Shown: positions 34,089-45,490, counted from the stretch's first letter. The stretch is 64,000 bases of DNA from Plasmopara viticola (GCA_001695595.3 MBPM02000017.1:248001-312000); one strand, 5' to 3'. Translations and numbers: made by a program. Notes: a model not told the origin generated them from the letters alone.

Positions 34089-34546
34089 GCGCTAGCAACA
34101 TGATGTCACTTACAGAACGATATAAAGCGCTTCTTCGCTCTCACCTGTTGACAGATTTAGGGCTTGTTTCGTTTTTCTCAGGACGATTTTGCAGAGCTTA
34201 ATCGAGTATGTTAAGCACGAGCCTTACTTAGGCATGATGCTGCCAGTCTTATCTTCTTGTAATTATTGAGAGCCGCATCAGCTGAAGCGCACCGCAACTC
34301 TTGTCAGTTTGCTTTGATATGTTGACGACGATGGCGTCACGTCAATTTTTTTTTGAGATATGGTGGAACTTTGATATAAACCTGGCAGCAAAACCTCTGT
34401 ATAGTGTAAGAAAAGAATTGTCATATAGAACGTGCTACTGCGTCGATCTCCAGATAGTGTGCTTGCCCTTTAGTTTCACACGATGGCTGTTAGATTTGAA
34501 GCTTGACCAGCTTTGACAAAAAACCGTATGAAAGAATTTGAGACAT

Positions 34547-34618
34547 GCACCGTTGGTCTAATGGTTAGGATTCATCCCTTCCAAGGATGAGGTCGGGGTT
34601 CAATTCCCCGACGGCGCA
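34547..34618 (+). tRNA. tRNA-Gly(UCC), T-loop variant
   Basis: As 13107 with T loop TTCAATT (purine 57 kept). Confidence 0.83.
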
Positions 34619-34794
34619 GCACATAAACTTGTTATGACAGTCGCACCTTTTTTTGGCTGCCTTGATATTTCAGCACACGTATTACTATATTTGTATAGTC
34701 CGGTCACCCTGTAAGCGCTAACGAGAGCTTCTGGTTTCATTAGAGCTACTATACTATTGTTGTTGCTTGTCTAAATAATGTTATAGCCTATGTC

Positions 34795-34866
34795 GCGCCG
34801 TTGGTCTAATGGTTAGGATTCATCCCTCCCACGGATGAGGTCGGGGTTCGATTCCCCGGCGGCGCA
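34795..34866 (+). tRNA. tRNA-Gly(CCC)
   Basis: Identical to 11794. Confidence 0.95.
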
Positions 34867-35326
34867 GCGCTAGCAACATGATGTCACTTACAGAACGATA
34901 TAAAGCGCTTCTTCGCTCTCACCTGTTGACAGATTTAGGGCTTGTTTCGTTTTTCTCAGGACGATTTTGCAGAGCTTAATCGAGTATGTTAAGCACGAGC
35001 CTTACTTAGGCATGATGTTGCCAGTCTTCTCTTTTTGTAATGATTGAGAGCCGCATCAGCTGAAGCGCACCGCGACTCTTGTCAGTTTGCTTTGATATGT
35101 TGACGACGATGGCGTCACGTCAATTTACATTTTTAGATATGGTGGAACCTTGATAAAAACCTGGCATCAAAACTTCTGTATAGTGTAAGAAAAGAAATGT
35201 CATATAGAACGTGCTACTGCGTCGATCTCCAGATAGTGTGCTTGCCCTTTAGTTTCACACGATGGCTGTTAGATTTGAAGCTTGACCAGCTTTGACAAAA
35301 ACACCGTATGAAAGGATTTGAGACAT

Positions 35327-35397
35327 GCACGTTGGTCTAATGGTTAGGATTCATCCCTTCCAAGGATGAGGTCGGGGTTCGATTCCCCGACGGCGCA
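35327..35397 (+). tRNA. tRNA-Gly(UCC), acceptor deletion
   Basis: One C missing from the 5' acceptor strand (GCACGTT), so the stem is out of register; 71 nt. Probably inactive. Confidence 0.6.
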
Positions 35398-35572
35398 GCA
35401 CATAAACTTGTTATGACAGTTGCACCTTTTTTGGCTGCCTTGATATTTCAGCACACGCATTACTATATTTGTATAGTCCGGTCACCCTGTAAGCGCTAAC
35501 GAGAGCTTTTGGTTTCATTAGAGCTACTATACTATTGTTGTTGCTTGTCTAAGTAATGTTATAGCCTATGTC

Positions 35573-35644
35573 GCGCCGTTGGTCTAATGGTTAGGATTCA
35601 TCCCTCCCACGGATGAGGTCGGGGTTCGATTCCCCGGCGGCGCA
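35573..35644 (+). tRNA. tRNA-Gly(CCC)
   Basis: Identical to 11794. Confidence 0.95.
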
Positions 35645-36102
35645 GCGCTAGCAACATGATGTCACTTAGAGAACGATATAAAGCGCTATGTTCGCTCTCA
35701 CCTGTTGACAGATTTAGGGCTTGTTTGGTTTTTCTAAGGACGATTTTGTAGAGTTTAACCGAGTATGTTAAGAAGAGCCTTACTTAGGCATGATGCTGCC
35801 AGTCTTATCTTCTTGTAATTATTGAGAGCCGCATCAGCTGAAGCGCACCGCAACTCTTGTCAGTTTGCTTTGATATGTTGACGACGATGGCGCCACGTTA
35901 ATTTTTTTCTTAGATATGGTGGAACTTTGATAAAAACCTGGCAGCAAAAACTTCTGTATAGTGTAAGAAAAGAATTGTCATATAGAACGTGCTACTGCGT
36001 CGATCTCCAGATAGTGTGCTTGCCCTTTAGTTTCACACGATGGCTGTTAGATTTGAAGCTTGACCAGCTTTGACAAAAACCGTATGAAAGGATTTGAGAC
36101 AT

Positions 36103-36174
36103 GCACCGTTGGTCTAATGGTTAGGATTCATCCCTTCCAAGGATGAGGTCGGGGTTCAATTCCCCGACGGCGCA
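36103..36174 (+). tRNA. tRNA-Gly(UCC), T-loop variant
   Basis: As 34547. Confidence 0.83.
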
Positions 36175-36350
36175 GCACATAAACTTGTTATGACAGTTGC
36201 ACCTTTTTTTGGCTGCCTTGATATTTCAGCACACGCATTACTATATTTGTATAGTCCGGTCACCCTGTAAGCGCTAACGAGAGCTTTTGGTTTCATTAGA
36301 GCTACTATACTATTGTTGTGTCTTGTCTAAGTAATGTTATAGCCTATGTC

Positions 36351-36422
36351 GCGCCGTTGGTCTAATGGTTAGGATTCATCCCTCCCACGGATGAGGTCGG
36401 GGTTCGATTCCACGGCGGCGCA
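36351..36422 (+). tRNA. tRNA-Gly(CCC), T-stem mutant
   Basis: T stem CGGGG/CCACG has one mismatch. Confidence 0.75.
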
Positions 36423-36880
36423 GCGCTAGCAACATGATGTCACTTACAGAACGATATAAAGCGCTATGTTCGCTCTCACCTGTTGACAGATTTAGGGCTT
36501 GTTTGGTTTTTCTAAGGACGATTTTGTAGAGTTTAACGAGTATGTTAAGAAGGAGCCTTACTTAGGCATGATGCTGCCAGTCTTATCTTCTTGTAATTAT
36601 TGAGAGCCGCATCAGCTGAAGCGCACCGCAACTCTTGTCAGTTTGCTTTGATATGTTGACGACGATGGCGTCACGTCAATTTTTTTCTTAGATATGGTGG
36701 AACTTTGATAAAAACCTGGCAGCAAAACTTCTGTATAGTGTAAGAAAAGAATTGTCATATAGAACGTGCTACTGCGTCGATCTCCAGATAGTGTGCTTGC
36801 CCTTTAGTTTCACACGATGGCTGTTAGATTTGAAGCTTGACCAGCTTTGACAAAAAACCGTATGAAAGAATTTGAGACAT

Positions 36881-36952
36881 GCACCGTTGGTCTAATGGTT
36901 AGGATTCATCCCTTCCAAGGATGAGGTCGGGGTTCAATTCCCCGACGGCGCA
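36881..36952 (+). tRNA. tRNA-Gly(UCC), T-loop variant
   Basis: As 34547. Confidence 0.83.
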
Positions 36953-37128
36953 GCACATAAACTTGTTATGACAGTTGCACCTTTTTTTGGCTGCCTTGAT
37001 ATTTCAGCACACGTATTACTATGTTTGTGTAGTCCGGTCACCCTGTAAGCGCTAACGAGAGCTTCTGGTTTCATTAGAGCTACTATACTATTGTTGTTGC
37101 TTGTCTAAGTAATGTTATAGCCTATGTC

Positions 37129-37200
37129 GCGCCGTTGGTCTAATGGTTAGGATTCATCCCTCCCACGGATGAGGTCGGGGTTCGATTCCCCGGCGGCGCA
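37129..37200 (+). tRNA. tRNA-Gly(CCC)
   Basis: Identical to 11794; last consensus CCC copy. Confidence 0.95.
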
Positions 37201-37658
37201 GCGCTAGCAACATGATGTCACTTAGAGAACGATATAAAGCGCTATGTTCGCTCTCACCTGTTGACAGATTTAGGGCTTGTTTGGTTTTTCTAAGGACGAT
37301 TTTGTAGAGTTTAACCGAGTATGATAAGAAGGAGCCTTACTTAGGCATGATGCTGCCAGTCTTATCTTCTTGTAATTATTGAGAGCCGCATCAGCTGAAG
37401 CGCACCGCAACTCTTGTCAGTTTGCTTTGATATGTTGACGACGATGCGTCACGTCAATTTTTTTCTTAGATATGGTGGAACTTTGATAAAAACCTGGCAG
37501 CAAAACTTCTGTATAGTGTAAGAAAAGAAATGTCATATAGAACGTGCTACTGCGTCGATCTCCAGATAGTGTGCTTGCCCTTTAGTTTCACACGATGGCT
37601 GTTAGATTTGAAGCTTGACCAGCTTTGACAAAAAACCGTATGAAAGAATTTGAGACAT

Positions 37659-37729
37659 GCACCGTTGGTCTAATGGTTAGGATTCATCCCTTCCAAGGAT
37701 GAGGTCGGGGTTCATTCCCCGACGGCGCA
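37659..37729 (+). tRNA. tRNA-Gly(UCC), T-loop deletion
   Basis: T loop one base short (TTCATT), 71 nt; B box damaged. Confidence 0.6.
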
Positions 37730-37905
37730 GCACATAAACTTGTTATGACAGTTGCACCTTTTTTTGGCTGCCTTGATATATCAGCACACGTATTACTATG
37801 TTTGTATAGTCCGGTCACCCTGTAAGCGCTAACGAGAGCTTCTGATTTCATTAGAGCTACTATACTATTGTTGTTGCTTGTCTAAATAATGTCATAGCCT
37901 ATGTC

Positions 37906-37977
37906 GCGCCGTTGGTCTGATAATTAGGATTCATCCCTCCCACGGATGAGGTCGGGGTTCGATTCCCCGGCGGCGCA
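37906..37977 (+). tRNA. tRNA-Gly(CCC), D-loop mutant
   Basis: D loop GATAATTAG has lost both conserved G18 and G19; the rest matches 11794. Folding of the elbow is doubtful. Confidence 0.65.
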
Positions 37978-38436
37978 GCGCTAGCAACATGATGTCACTT
38001 ACAGAACGATATAAAGCGCTTCTTCGCTCTCACCTGTTGACAGATTAAGAGCTTGTTTGGTTTTCTCAGGACGATTTTGCAGAGCTTAATCGAGTATGTT
38101 AAGCACGAGCCTTACTTAGGCATGATGTTGCCAGTCTTCTCTTTTTGTAATGATTGAGAGCCGCATCAGCTGAAGCGCACCGCGACACTTGTCAGTTTGC
38201 TTTGATATGTTGACGACGATGGCGTCACGTCAATTTACCTTTTTAGATATGGTGGAACCTTGATAAAAACCTGGCATCAAAACTTCTGTATAGTGTAAGA
38301 AAAGAAATGTCATATAAAACGTGCTACTGCGTCGATCTCCAGATAGTGTGCTTGCCCTTCTATTTCACACGATGGCTGTTAGATTTGAAATTTGACCAGC
38401 TTTGACGAAAACACCGTGTGAAAGGATATGGGACAT

Positions 38437-38508
38437 GCACCGTTGGTCTGATGGTTAGGATTCATATCTTCCAAGGGTGAGGTCGGGGTTTGATTCCCCG
38501 ACGGCGCA
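38437..38508 (+). pseudogene. Decayed tRNA-Gly(UCC), sub-array C type
   Basis: Reference for the decayed class: anticodon stem CATAT/GGGTG (one A/G mismatch, two wobbles), A3/C70 mismatch and T loop TTTGATT (C56 to T, which also breaks the B box). Anticodon TCC retained. D loop GATGG here. Confidence 0.75.
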
Positions 38509-38792
38509 GCACATAAACTTGTTTTGACAGCTGCATCTTTTTTTGGCTGCCTTAAACCGCACACGCAACACTTTATTTGTATTGACCGGTCACCCTGTTA
38601 GCGCTAATCTCTCAGTAGTTGGTATTTAAAGGCATAAATGTGCAGCGTTTCAAAATGTGCGTGCCAGCGCTATTAAAATGCACGTTGCTACATTTTGTGC
38701 ATCTGGCGTTCATTTGCTTGCAGAGCTTTTGATTTGGTTAGAGCTACTCTACTATTGTTGTTGCTTGTCTAAGTAATGTTATAGCCTATGTC

Positions 38793-38863
38793 GCGCCGTT
38801 TGTCTAATGGTAGGATTCATCCCTCCAACCGATGAGGTCGGGGTTCGATTTCCCGGTGGCGCA
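38793..38863 (+). tRNA. CCA-anticodon tRNA, diverged copy
   Basis: As 39271 but with TT at 8-9, an anticodon stem broken by C39 (CCGATG), and GTGGCGC in the acceptor. Likely not functional. Confidence 0.6.
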
Positions 38864-38989
38864 GCCCTAGCAACATGATGTCACTAACAGAACAATATTA
38901 AGCACTATGCTCGCTCTCACCTATTGACAGAGTTAGGGCTTGTTTGGTTTTTCTCAGGACGATTTTGTAGAGCTTAACCGAGTATGTTA

Positions 38990-39020
38990 AGCACGAGCCT
39001 TACTAGGCTGCATCTTTTTT
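38990..39020 (+). other. Deletion junction removing a UCC gene
   Basis: CTTACTAGGC runs straight into the spacer that normally follows the UCC gene (TGCATCTTTTTTT); the ~400 bp in between, with the tRNA, is gone. The same junction is present near 42035, so it was copied. Confidence 0.8.
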
Positions 39021-39270
39021 TGACTGCCTTAAATCAGCACACACAACGCTTTATTTGAATCGTCCGGTCATCCTGTTAGCGCAAATCTCTCGATAGTTGC
39101 TATTTAAAGGCATAATTGTGCAGCGTTTCAAAATGTGCGTGCCAGCGCTATTAAAATGCACGTTGCTACATTTTGTGCTGCTGGCGTTCATTTGCTTGCA
39201 GAGCTTCTGATTTCATTAGAGCTACTCTACTATTGTTGTTGCTTGTCTAAGTAATGTTATAGCCTATGTC

Positions 39271-39341
39271 GCGCCGTTCGTCTAATGGTAGGATTCATCC
39301 CTCCAACGGATGAGGTCGGGGTTCGATTCCCCGGCGGCGCA
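39271..39341 (+). tRNA. CCA-anticodon tRNA on a Gly(CCC) body (reference)
   Basis: 71 nt. Differs from tRNA-Gly(CCC) at three places: G9 to C, one T lost from the D loop (GGTAGG), and C36 to A, which makes loop CTCCAAC and anticodon CCA (tryptophan, reads UGG). Acceptor GCGCCGT/GCGGCGC, anticodon stem CATCC/GGATG, T stem CGGGG/CCCCG, loop TTCGATT and A73 are all intact, and the B box is perfect. It does not look like an ordinary eukaryotic tRNA-Trp, whose acceptor and anticodon stem differ. An annotation tool would probably call it Trp by anticodon and Gly by body. 24 copies are identical. The first T4 is ~80 nt downstream. Confidence 0.9.
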
Positions 39342-39801
39342 GTGCTAGCAACATGATGTCACTTACGGAACAATATAAAGCGCTATGCTCGCTCTCACCT
39401 GTTGACAGATTTAGAGCTTGTTTTGTATTTCTCAGGACGCTTTTGTAGAGCTTTACCGAGTATGTTACGCACGAGCCTTACTTAGCCATGATGCTGCCAG
39501 TCTTATCTTTTTGTTATTATTGAGAGCCACATCAGCTGAAGCGCACCGCGACTCTTGTCAGTTTGCTTTGATATGTTGACGATGATGGCGTCACGTCAAT
39601 TTACCTTTTTAGATATGGTGAAACCTTGATAAAAACTTAGCAGCGAGACTTCTGTATAGTGTTAGAAACGAAATGTCATATAGAACGTGCTACTGCGTCG
39701 ATCTCCAGATAGAGTGCTTGCCCTTCAATTTCACACGATAGCTGTTAGATTGAAATTTGATCAGCTTTGATTAAAACACCGTATGGAAGGATATGAGACA
39801 T

Positions 39802-39872
39802 GCACCGTTGGTCTAATGGTTAGGATTTATATCTTCCACGGGTGACGTCGGGGTTTGATCCCCGACGGCGCA
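39802..39872 (+). pseudogene. Decayed tRNA-Gly(UCC)
   Basis: Stem TATAT/GGGTG, loop CTTCCAC, T arm TTTGATC one base short. Confidence 0.7.
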
Positions 39873-40156
39873 GCACATAAACTTGTTTTGACAGCTGCAT
39901 CTTTTTTTGGCTGCCTTTAATCAGCAAACGCAACACTTTATTTGTATTGTCCGGTCACCCTGTTAGCGTGAATCTCTCGATGGTTGGTATTTAAAGGCAT
40001 AATTGTGCAGCGTTTCAAAATGTGCGTGCCAGCGCTATTAAATGCACGTTGCTACATTTTGTGCTGCTGGCGTTCATTTGCTTGCAGAGCTTCTGATTTC
40101 ATTAGAGCTACTCTACTATTGTTGTTGCTTGTCTAAGTAATGTTATAGCCTATGTC

Positions 40157-40227
40157 GCGCCGTTCGTCTAATGGTAGGATTCATCCCTCCAACGGATAAG
40201 GTCGGGGTTCGATTCCCCGGCGGCGCA
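40157..40227 (+). tRNA. CCA-anticodon tRNA, stem variant
   Basis: As 39271 with GGATA in the anticodon stem (one mismatch). Confidence 0.8.
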
Positions 40228-40686
40228 GTGCTAGCAACATGATGTCACTTACGGAACAATATATAGCGCTATGCTCGCTCTCACCTGTTGAAAGATTTAG
40301 GGCTTGTGTTGTATTTCTCAAGACGCTTTTGTAGAGCTTTACCGAGTATGTTACGCACGAGCCTTACTTAGGCATGATGCTGCCAGTCTTATCTTTTGTT
40401 ATTATTGAGAGCCGCATCAGCTGAAGCGCACCGCGACTCTTGTCAGTTCGCTTTAAAATGTTGACGACGACGGCGTCACGTCAATCTACCTTTTTAATTA
40501 TGGTGAAACCTTGATAAAAACTTAGCAGCGAGACTTCTGTATTGTGTAAGAAACGAAATGTCATATAGAACGTGCTACTGCGATGATCTCCAGATAGAGT
40601 GCTTGCCCTTCAATTTCACACGATAGCTGTTAGATTGAAATTTGATCAGCTTTGATTAAAACACCGTATGGAAGGATATGAGACAT

Positions 40687-40758
40687 GCACCGTTGGTCTA
40701 ATGGTTAGGATTCATCCCTTCCAAGGATGAGGTCGGGGTTCAATTCCCCGACGGCGCA
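40687..40758 (+). tRNA. tRNA-Gly(UCC) at a C-to-B spacer switch
   Basis: Upstream spacer is C type (GGATATGAGACAT) but the body (T loop TTCAATT, stem CATCC/GGATG) and downstream spacer are B type, so a crossover fell at or inside this gene. Confidence 0.8.
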
Positions 40759-40933
40759 GCACATAAACTTGTTATGACAGTTGCACCTTTTTTGGCTGCC
40801 TTGATATTTCAGCACACGTATTACTATGTTTGTATAGTCCGGTCACCCTGTAAGCGCTAACGAGAGCTTCTGGTTTCATTAGAGCTACTATACTATTGTT
40901 GTTGCTTGTCTAAATAATGTCATAGCCTATGTC

Positions 40934-41005
40934 GCGCCGTTGGTCTGATAATTAGGATTCATCCCTCCCACGGATGAGGTCGGGGTTCGATTCCCCGGCG
41001 GCGCA
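40934..41005 (+). tRNA. tRNA-Gly(CCC), D-loop mutant
   Basis: Same G18/G19 loss as 37906; last CCC gene in the window. Confidence 0.65.
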
Positions 41006-41464
41006 GCGCTAGCAACATGATGTCACTTACAGAACGATATAAAGCGCTTCTTCGCTCTCACCTGTTGACAGATTAAGAGCTTGTTTGGTTTTCTCAGGAC
41101 GATTTTGCAGAGCTTAATCGAGTATGTTAAGCACGAGCCTTACTTAGGCATGATGTTGCCAGTCTTCTCTTTTTGTAATTATTGAGAGCCGCATCAGCTG
41201 AAGCGCACCGCGACTCTTGTCAGTTTGCTTTGATATGTTGACGACGATGGCGTCACGTCAATTTACCTTTTTAGATATGGTGGAACCTTGATAAAAACCT
41301 GGCATCAAAACTTCTGTATAGTGTTAGAAAAGAAATGTCATATAGAACGTGCTACTGCGTCGATCTCCAGGTAGTGTGTTTGCCCTTCTATTTCACACGA
41401 TGGCTGTTAGATTTGAAATTTGACCAGCTTTGACTAAAACACCGTATGAAAGGATATGGGACAT

Positions 41465-41536
41465 GCACCGTTGGTCTGATGGTTAGGATTCATATCTTCC
41501 AAGGGTGAGGTCGGGGTTTGATTCCCCGACGGCGCA
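41465..41536 (+). pseudogene. Decayed tRNA-Gly(UCC)
   Basis: Same body as 38437. Confidence 0.75.
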
Positions 41537-41828
41537 GCACATAAACTTGTTTTGACAGCTGCATCTTTTTTTGGCTGCCTTTAATCAGCACACGCAACAC
41601 TTTATTTGTATTGACCGGTCACCCTGATAGCGCTAATTTCTCAGTAGTTAATATTTAAAGGCATAGTATTGCAGCGTTTCAAAATGTGCGTGCCAGCGCT
41701 ATTAAAATGCACGTTGCTACATTTTGTGCATCTGGCGTTCATTTGCTTGCAGAGCTTCTGATTTTCTTTTTCATAAGAGCTACTCTACTATTGTTGTTGC
41801 TTGTCTAAGTATTGTTATTGCCTATGTC

Positions 41829-41899
41829 GCGCCGTTGGTATGATGGTAGGATTCATCCCTCCAACCGATGAGGTCGGGGTTCGATTTCCCGGTGGCGCA
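41829..41899 (+). tRNA. CCA-anticodon tRNA, diverged copy
   Basis: Counterpart of 38793 with the same C39 and GTGGCGC marks; D arm GTATGATGG. Confidence 0.6.
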
Positions 41900-42307
41900 G
41901 CCCTAGCAACATGATGTCACTAACAGAACAATATTAAGCACTATGCTCGCTCTCACCTATTGACAGAGTTAGGGCTTGTTTGGTTTTTCTCAGGACGATT
42001 TTGTAGAGCTTAACCGAGTATGTTAAGCACGAGCCTTACTAGGCTGCATCTTTTTTTGACTGCCTTAAATCAGCACACACAACGCTTTATTTGAATTGTC
42101 CGGTCACCCTGTTAGCGCAAAATCTCTCGATAGTTGGTATTTAAAGGCATAATTGTGCAGCGTTTCAAAATGTGCGTGCCAGCGCTATTAAAATGCACGT
42201 TGCTACATTTTGTGCTGCTGGCGTTCATTTGCTTGCAGAGCTTCTGATTTCATTAGAGCTACTATACTATTGTTGTTGCTTGTCTAAGTAATGTTATAGC
42301 CTATGTC

Positions 42308-42378
42308 GCGCCGTTGGTCTAATGGTAGGATTCATCCCTCCAACGGATGAGGTCGGGGTTCGATTCCCCGGCGGCGCA
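42308..42378 (+). tRNA. CCA-anticodon tRNA, G9 form
   Basis: As 39271 but keeps G9 (TTGG) of the Gly body: an intermediate in which the D-loop deletion and the CCA anticodon are already present. Confidence 0.88.
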
Positions 42379-42837
42379 GTGCTAGCAACATGATGTCACT
42401 TACGGAACAATATAAAGCGCTATGCTCGCTCTCACCTGTTGACAGATTTAGAGCTTGTTTTGTATTTCTCAGGACGCTTTTGTAGAGCTTTACCGAGTAT
42501 GTTACGCACGAGCCTTACTTAGCCATGATGCTGCCAGTCTTATCTTTTTGTTATTATTGAGAGCCGCATCAGCTGAAGCGCACCGCGACTCTTGTCAGTT
42601 TGCTTTGATATGTTGACGACGATGGCGTCACGTCAATTTACATTTTTAAATATGGTGAAACCTTGATAAAACCTAACAGCGAGACTTCTGTATAGTGTAA
42701 GAAAAGAATTGTCATATAGAACGTGCTACTGCGTCGATCTCCAGATAGAGTGCTTGCCCTTCAATTTCACACGATAGCTGTTAGATTGAAATTTGATCAG
42801 CTTTGATTAAAACACCGTATGGAAGGATATGAGACAT

Positions 42838-42909
42838 GCACCGTTGGTCTAATGGTTAGGATTCATATCTTCCAAGGGTGGAGTCGGGGTTTGATTCCCC
42901 GACGGCGCA
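42838..42909 (+). pseudogene. Decayed tRNA-Gly(UCC)
   Basis: As 38437, variable region GAGT. Confidence 0.72.
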
Positions 42910-43194
42910 GCACATAAACTTGTTTTGACAGCTGCATCTTTTTTTGGCTGCCTTTAATCAGCACACGCAACACTTTATTTGTATTGACCGGTCACCCTGT
43001 TAGCGCTAATCTCTCGATAGTTGGTATTTAAAGGCATAATTGTGCAGCGTTTCAAAATGTGCGTGCCAGCGCTATTAAAATGCACGTTGCTACATTTTGT
43101 GCTGCTGGCGTTCATTTGCTTGCAGAGCTTCTGATTTCATTAGAGCTACTCTACTATTGTTGTTGCTTGTCTAAGTAATGTTATAGCCTATGTC

Positions 43195-43265
43195 GCGCCG
43201 TTCGTCTAATGGTAGGATTCATCCCTCCAACGGATGAGGTCGGGGTTCGATTCCCCGGCGGCGCA
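43195..43265 (+). tRNA. CCA-anticodon tRNA
   Basis: Identical to 39271. Confidence 0.9.
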
Positions 43266-43722
43266 GTGCTAGCAACATGATGTCACTTACGGAACAATAT
43301 AAAGCGCTATGCTCGCTCTCACCTGTTGACAGATTTAGGGCTTGTTTTGTATTTCTCAGGACGCTTTTGTAGAGCTTTACCGAGTATGTTACGCACGAGC
43401 CTTACTTAGCATGATGCTGCCAGTCTTATCTTTTGTTATTATTGAGAGCCGCATCAGCTGAAGCGCACCGCGACTCTTGTCAGTTCGCTTTAAATGTTGA
43501 CGACGACGGCGTCACGTCAATCTACCTTTTTAATTATGGTGAAACCTTGATAAAAACTTAGCAGCGAGACTTCTGTATAGTGTAAGAAACGAAATGTCAT
43601 ATAGAACGTGCTACTGCGTCGATCTCCAGATAGAGTGCTTGCCCTTCAATTTCACACGATAGCTGTTAGATTGAAATTTGATCAGCTTTGATTAAAACAC
43701 CGTATGGAAGGATATGAGACAT

Positions 43723-43792
43723 GCACCGTTGGTCTAATGGTTAGGATTTATATCTTCCAAGGGTGAGTCGGGGTTTGATCCCCGACGGCGCA
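43723..43792 (+). pseudogene. Decayed tRNA-Gly(UCC)
   Basis: Stem TATAT/GGGTG, bases lost in the variable region and T loop (70 nt). Confidence 0.7.
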
Positions 43793-44076
43793 GCACATAA
43801 ACTTGTTTTGACAGCTGCATCTTTTTTTGGCTGCCTTTAATCAGCACACGCAACACTTTATTTGTATTGTCCGGTCACCCTGTTAGCGCGAATCTCTCGA
43901 TAGTTGCTATTTAAAGGCATAATTGTGCAGCGTTTCAAAATGTGCGTGCCAGCGCTATTAAATGCACGTTGCTACATTTTGTGCTGCTGGCGTTCATTTG
44001 CTTGCAGAGCTTCTGATTTCATTAGAGCTACTCTACTATTGTTGTTGCTTGTCTAAGTAATGTTATAGCCTATGTC

Positions 44077-44147
44077 GCGCCGTTCGTCTAATGGTAGGAT
44101 TCATCCCTCCAACGGATGAGGTCGGGGTTCGATTCCCCGGCGGCGCA
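44077..44147 (+). tRNA. CCA-anticodon tRNA
   Basis: Identical to 39271. Confidence 0.9.
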
Positions 44148-44605
44148 GTGCTAGCAACATGATGTCACTTACGGAACAATATAAAGCGCTATGCTCGCTC
44201 TCACCTGTTGACAGATTTAGAGCTTGTGTTGTATTTCTCAGGACGCTTTTGTAGAGCTTTACCGAGTATGTTACGCACGAGCCTTACTTAGCCATGATGC
44301 TGCCAGTCTTATCCTTTTGTTATTATTGAGAGCCACATCAGCTGAAGCGCACCGCGACTCTTGTCAGTTTGCTTTGATATGTTGACGACGACGGCGTCAC
44401 GTCAATTACCTTTTAATTATGGTGAAACCTTGATAAAAACTTAGCAGCGAGACTTCTGTATAGTGTAAGAAACGAAATGTCATATAGAACGTGCTACTGC
44501 GTCGATCTCCAGATAGAGTGCTTGCCCTTCAATTTCACACGATAGCTGTTAGATTGAAATTTGATCAGCTTTGATTAAAACACCGTATGGAAGGATATGA
44601 GACAT

Positions 44606-44675
44606 GCACCGTTGGTCTAATGGTTAGGATTTATATCTTCCAAGGGTGAGTCGGGGTTTGATCCCCGACGGCGCA
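44606..44675 (+). pseudogene. Decayed tRNA-Gly(UCC)
   Basis: As 43723 (70 nt). Confidence 0.7.
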
Positions 44676-44958
44676 GCACATAAACTTGTTTTGACAGCTG
44701 CATCTTTTTTTGGCTGCCTTTAATCAGCAACGCAACACTTTATTTGTATTGTCCGGTCACCCTGTTAGCGCGAATCTCTCGATAGTTGGTATTTAAAGGC
44801 ATAATTGTGCAGCGTTTCAAAATGTGCGTGCCAGCGCTATTAAATGCACGTTGCTACATTTTGTGCTGCTGGCGTTCATTTGCTTGCAGAGCTTCTGATT
44901 TCATTAGAGCTACTCTACTATTGTTGTTGCTTGTCTAAGTAATGTTATAGCCTATGTC

Positions 44959-45029
44959 GCGCCGTTCGTCTAATGGTAGGATTCATCCCTCCAACGGATG
45001 AGGTCGGGGTTCGATTCCCCGGCGGCGCA
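44959..45029 (+). tRNA. CCA-anticodon tRNA
   Basis: Identical to 39271. Confidence 0.9.
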
Positions 45030-45490
45030 GTGCTAGCAACATGATGTCACTTACGGAACAATATAAAGCGCTATGCTCGCTCTCACCTGTTGACAGATTT
45101 AAGAGCTTGTTTTGTATTTCTCAGGACGCTTTTGTAGAGCTTTACCGAGTATGTTACGCACGAGCCTTACTTAGCCATGATGCTGCCAGTCTTATCCTTT
45201 TGTTATTATTGAGAGCCGCATCAGCTGAAGCGCACCGCGACTCTTGTCAGTTCGCTTTAAAATGTTGACGACGACGGCGTCACGTCAATCTACCTTTTTA
45301 ATTATGGTGAAACCTTGATAAAAACTTAGCAGCGAGACTTCTGTATAGTGTAAGAAACGAAATGTCATATAGAACGTGCTACTGCGTCGATCTCCAGATA
45401 GAGTGCTTGCCCTTCAATTTCACACGATAGCTGTTAGATTGAAATTTGATCAGCTTTGATTAAAACACCGTATGGAAGGATATGAGACAT

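Larger units (their letters stand above)
11794..38436 (+). repeat. Sub-array B: ~780-bp Gly(CCC)+Gly(UCC) units
   Basis: About 31 CCC genes between 11794 and 37200 alternate with UCC genes. Typical unit: CCC gene, ~460-bp spacer, UCC gene, ~176-bp spacer (for example 20147 to 20927, 781 bp). Several left-hand units (from 13888, 15028, 17730, 19540) hold an extra hybrid tRNA, giving three genes. Relative to sub-array C the spacer after the UCC gene lacks ~104-112 bp, with the junction at AACG/AGAGCTT. Confidence 0.9.
37659..39340 (+). repeat. Sub-array B/C junction, first copy
   Basis: Holds UCC (37659), CCC with altered D loop (37906), decayed UCC (38437) and CCA copies (38793, 39271). The same order with the same marks recurs at 40687-42378, offset 3028-3037 bp. 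Confidence 0.8.
40687..42378 (+). repeat. Sub-array B/C junction, second copy
   Basis: Near-copy of 37659-39340, including the D-loop mutant CCC gene and the deletion junction. Confidence 0.8.
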
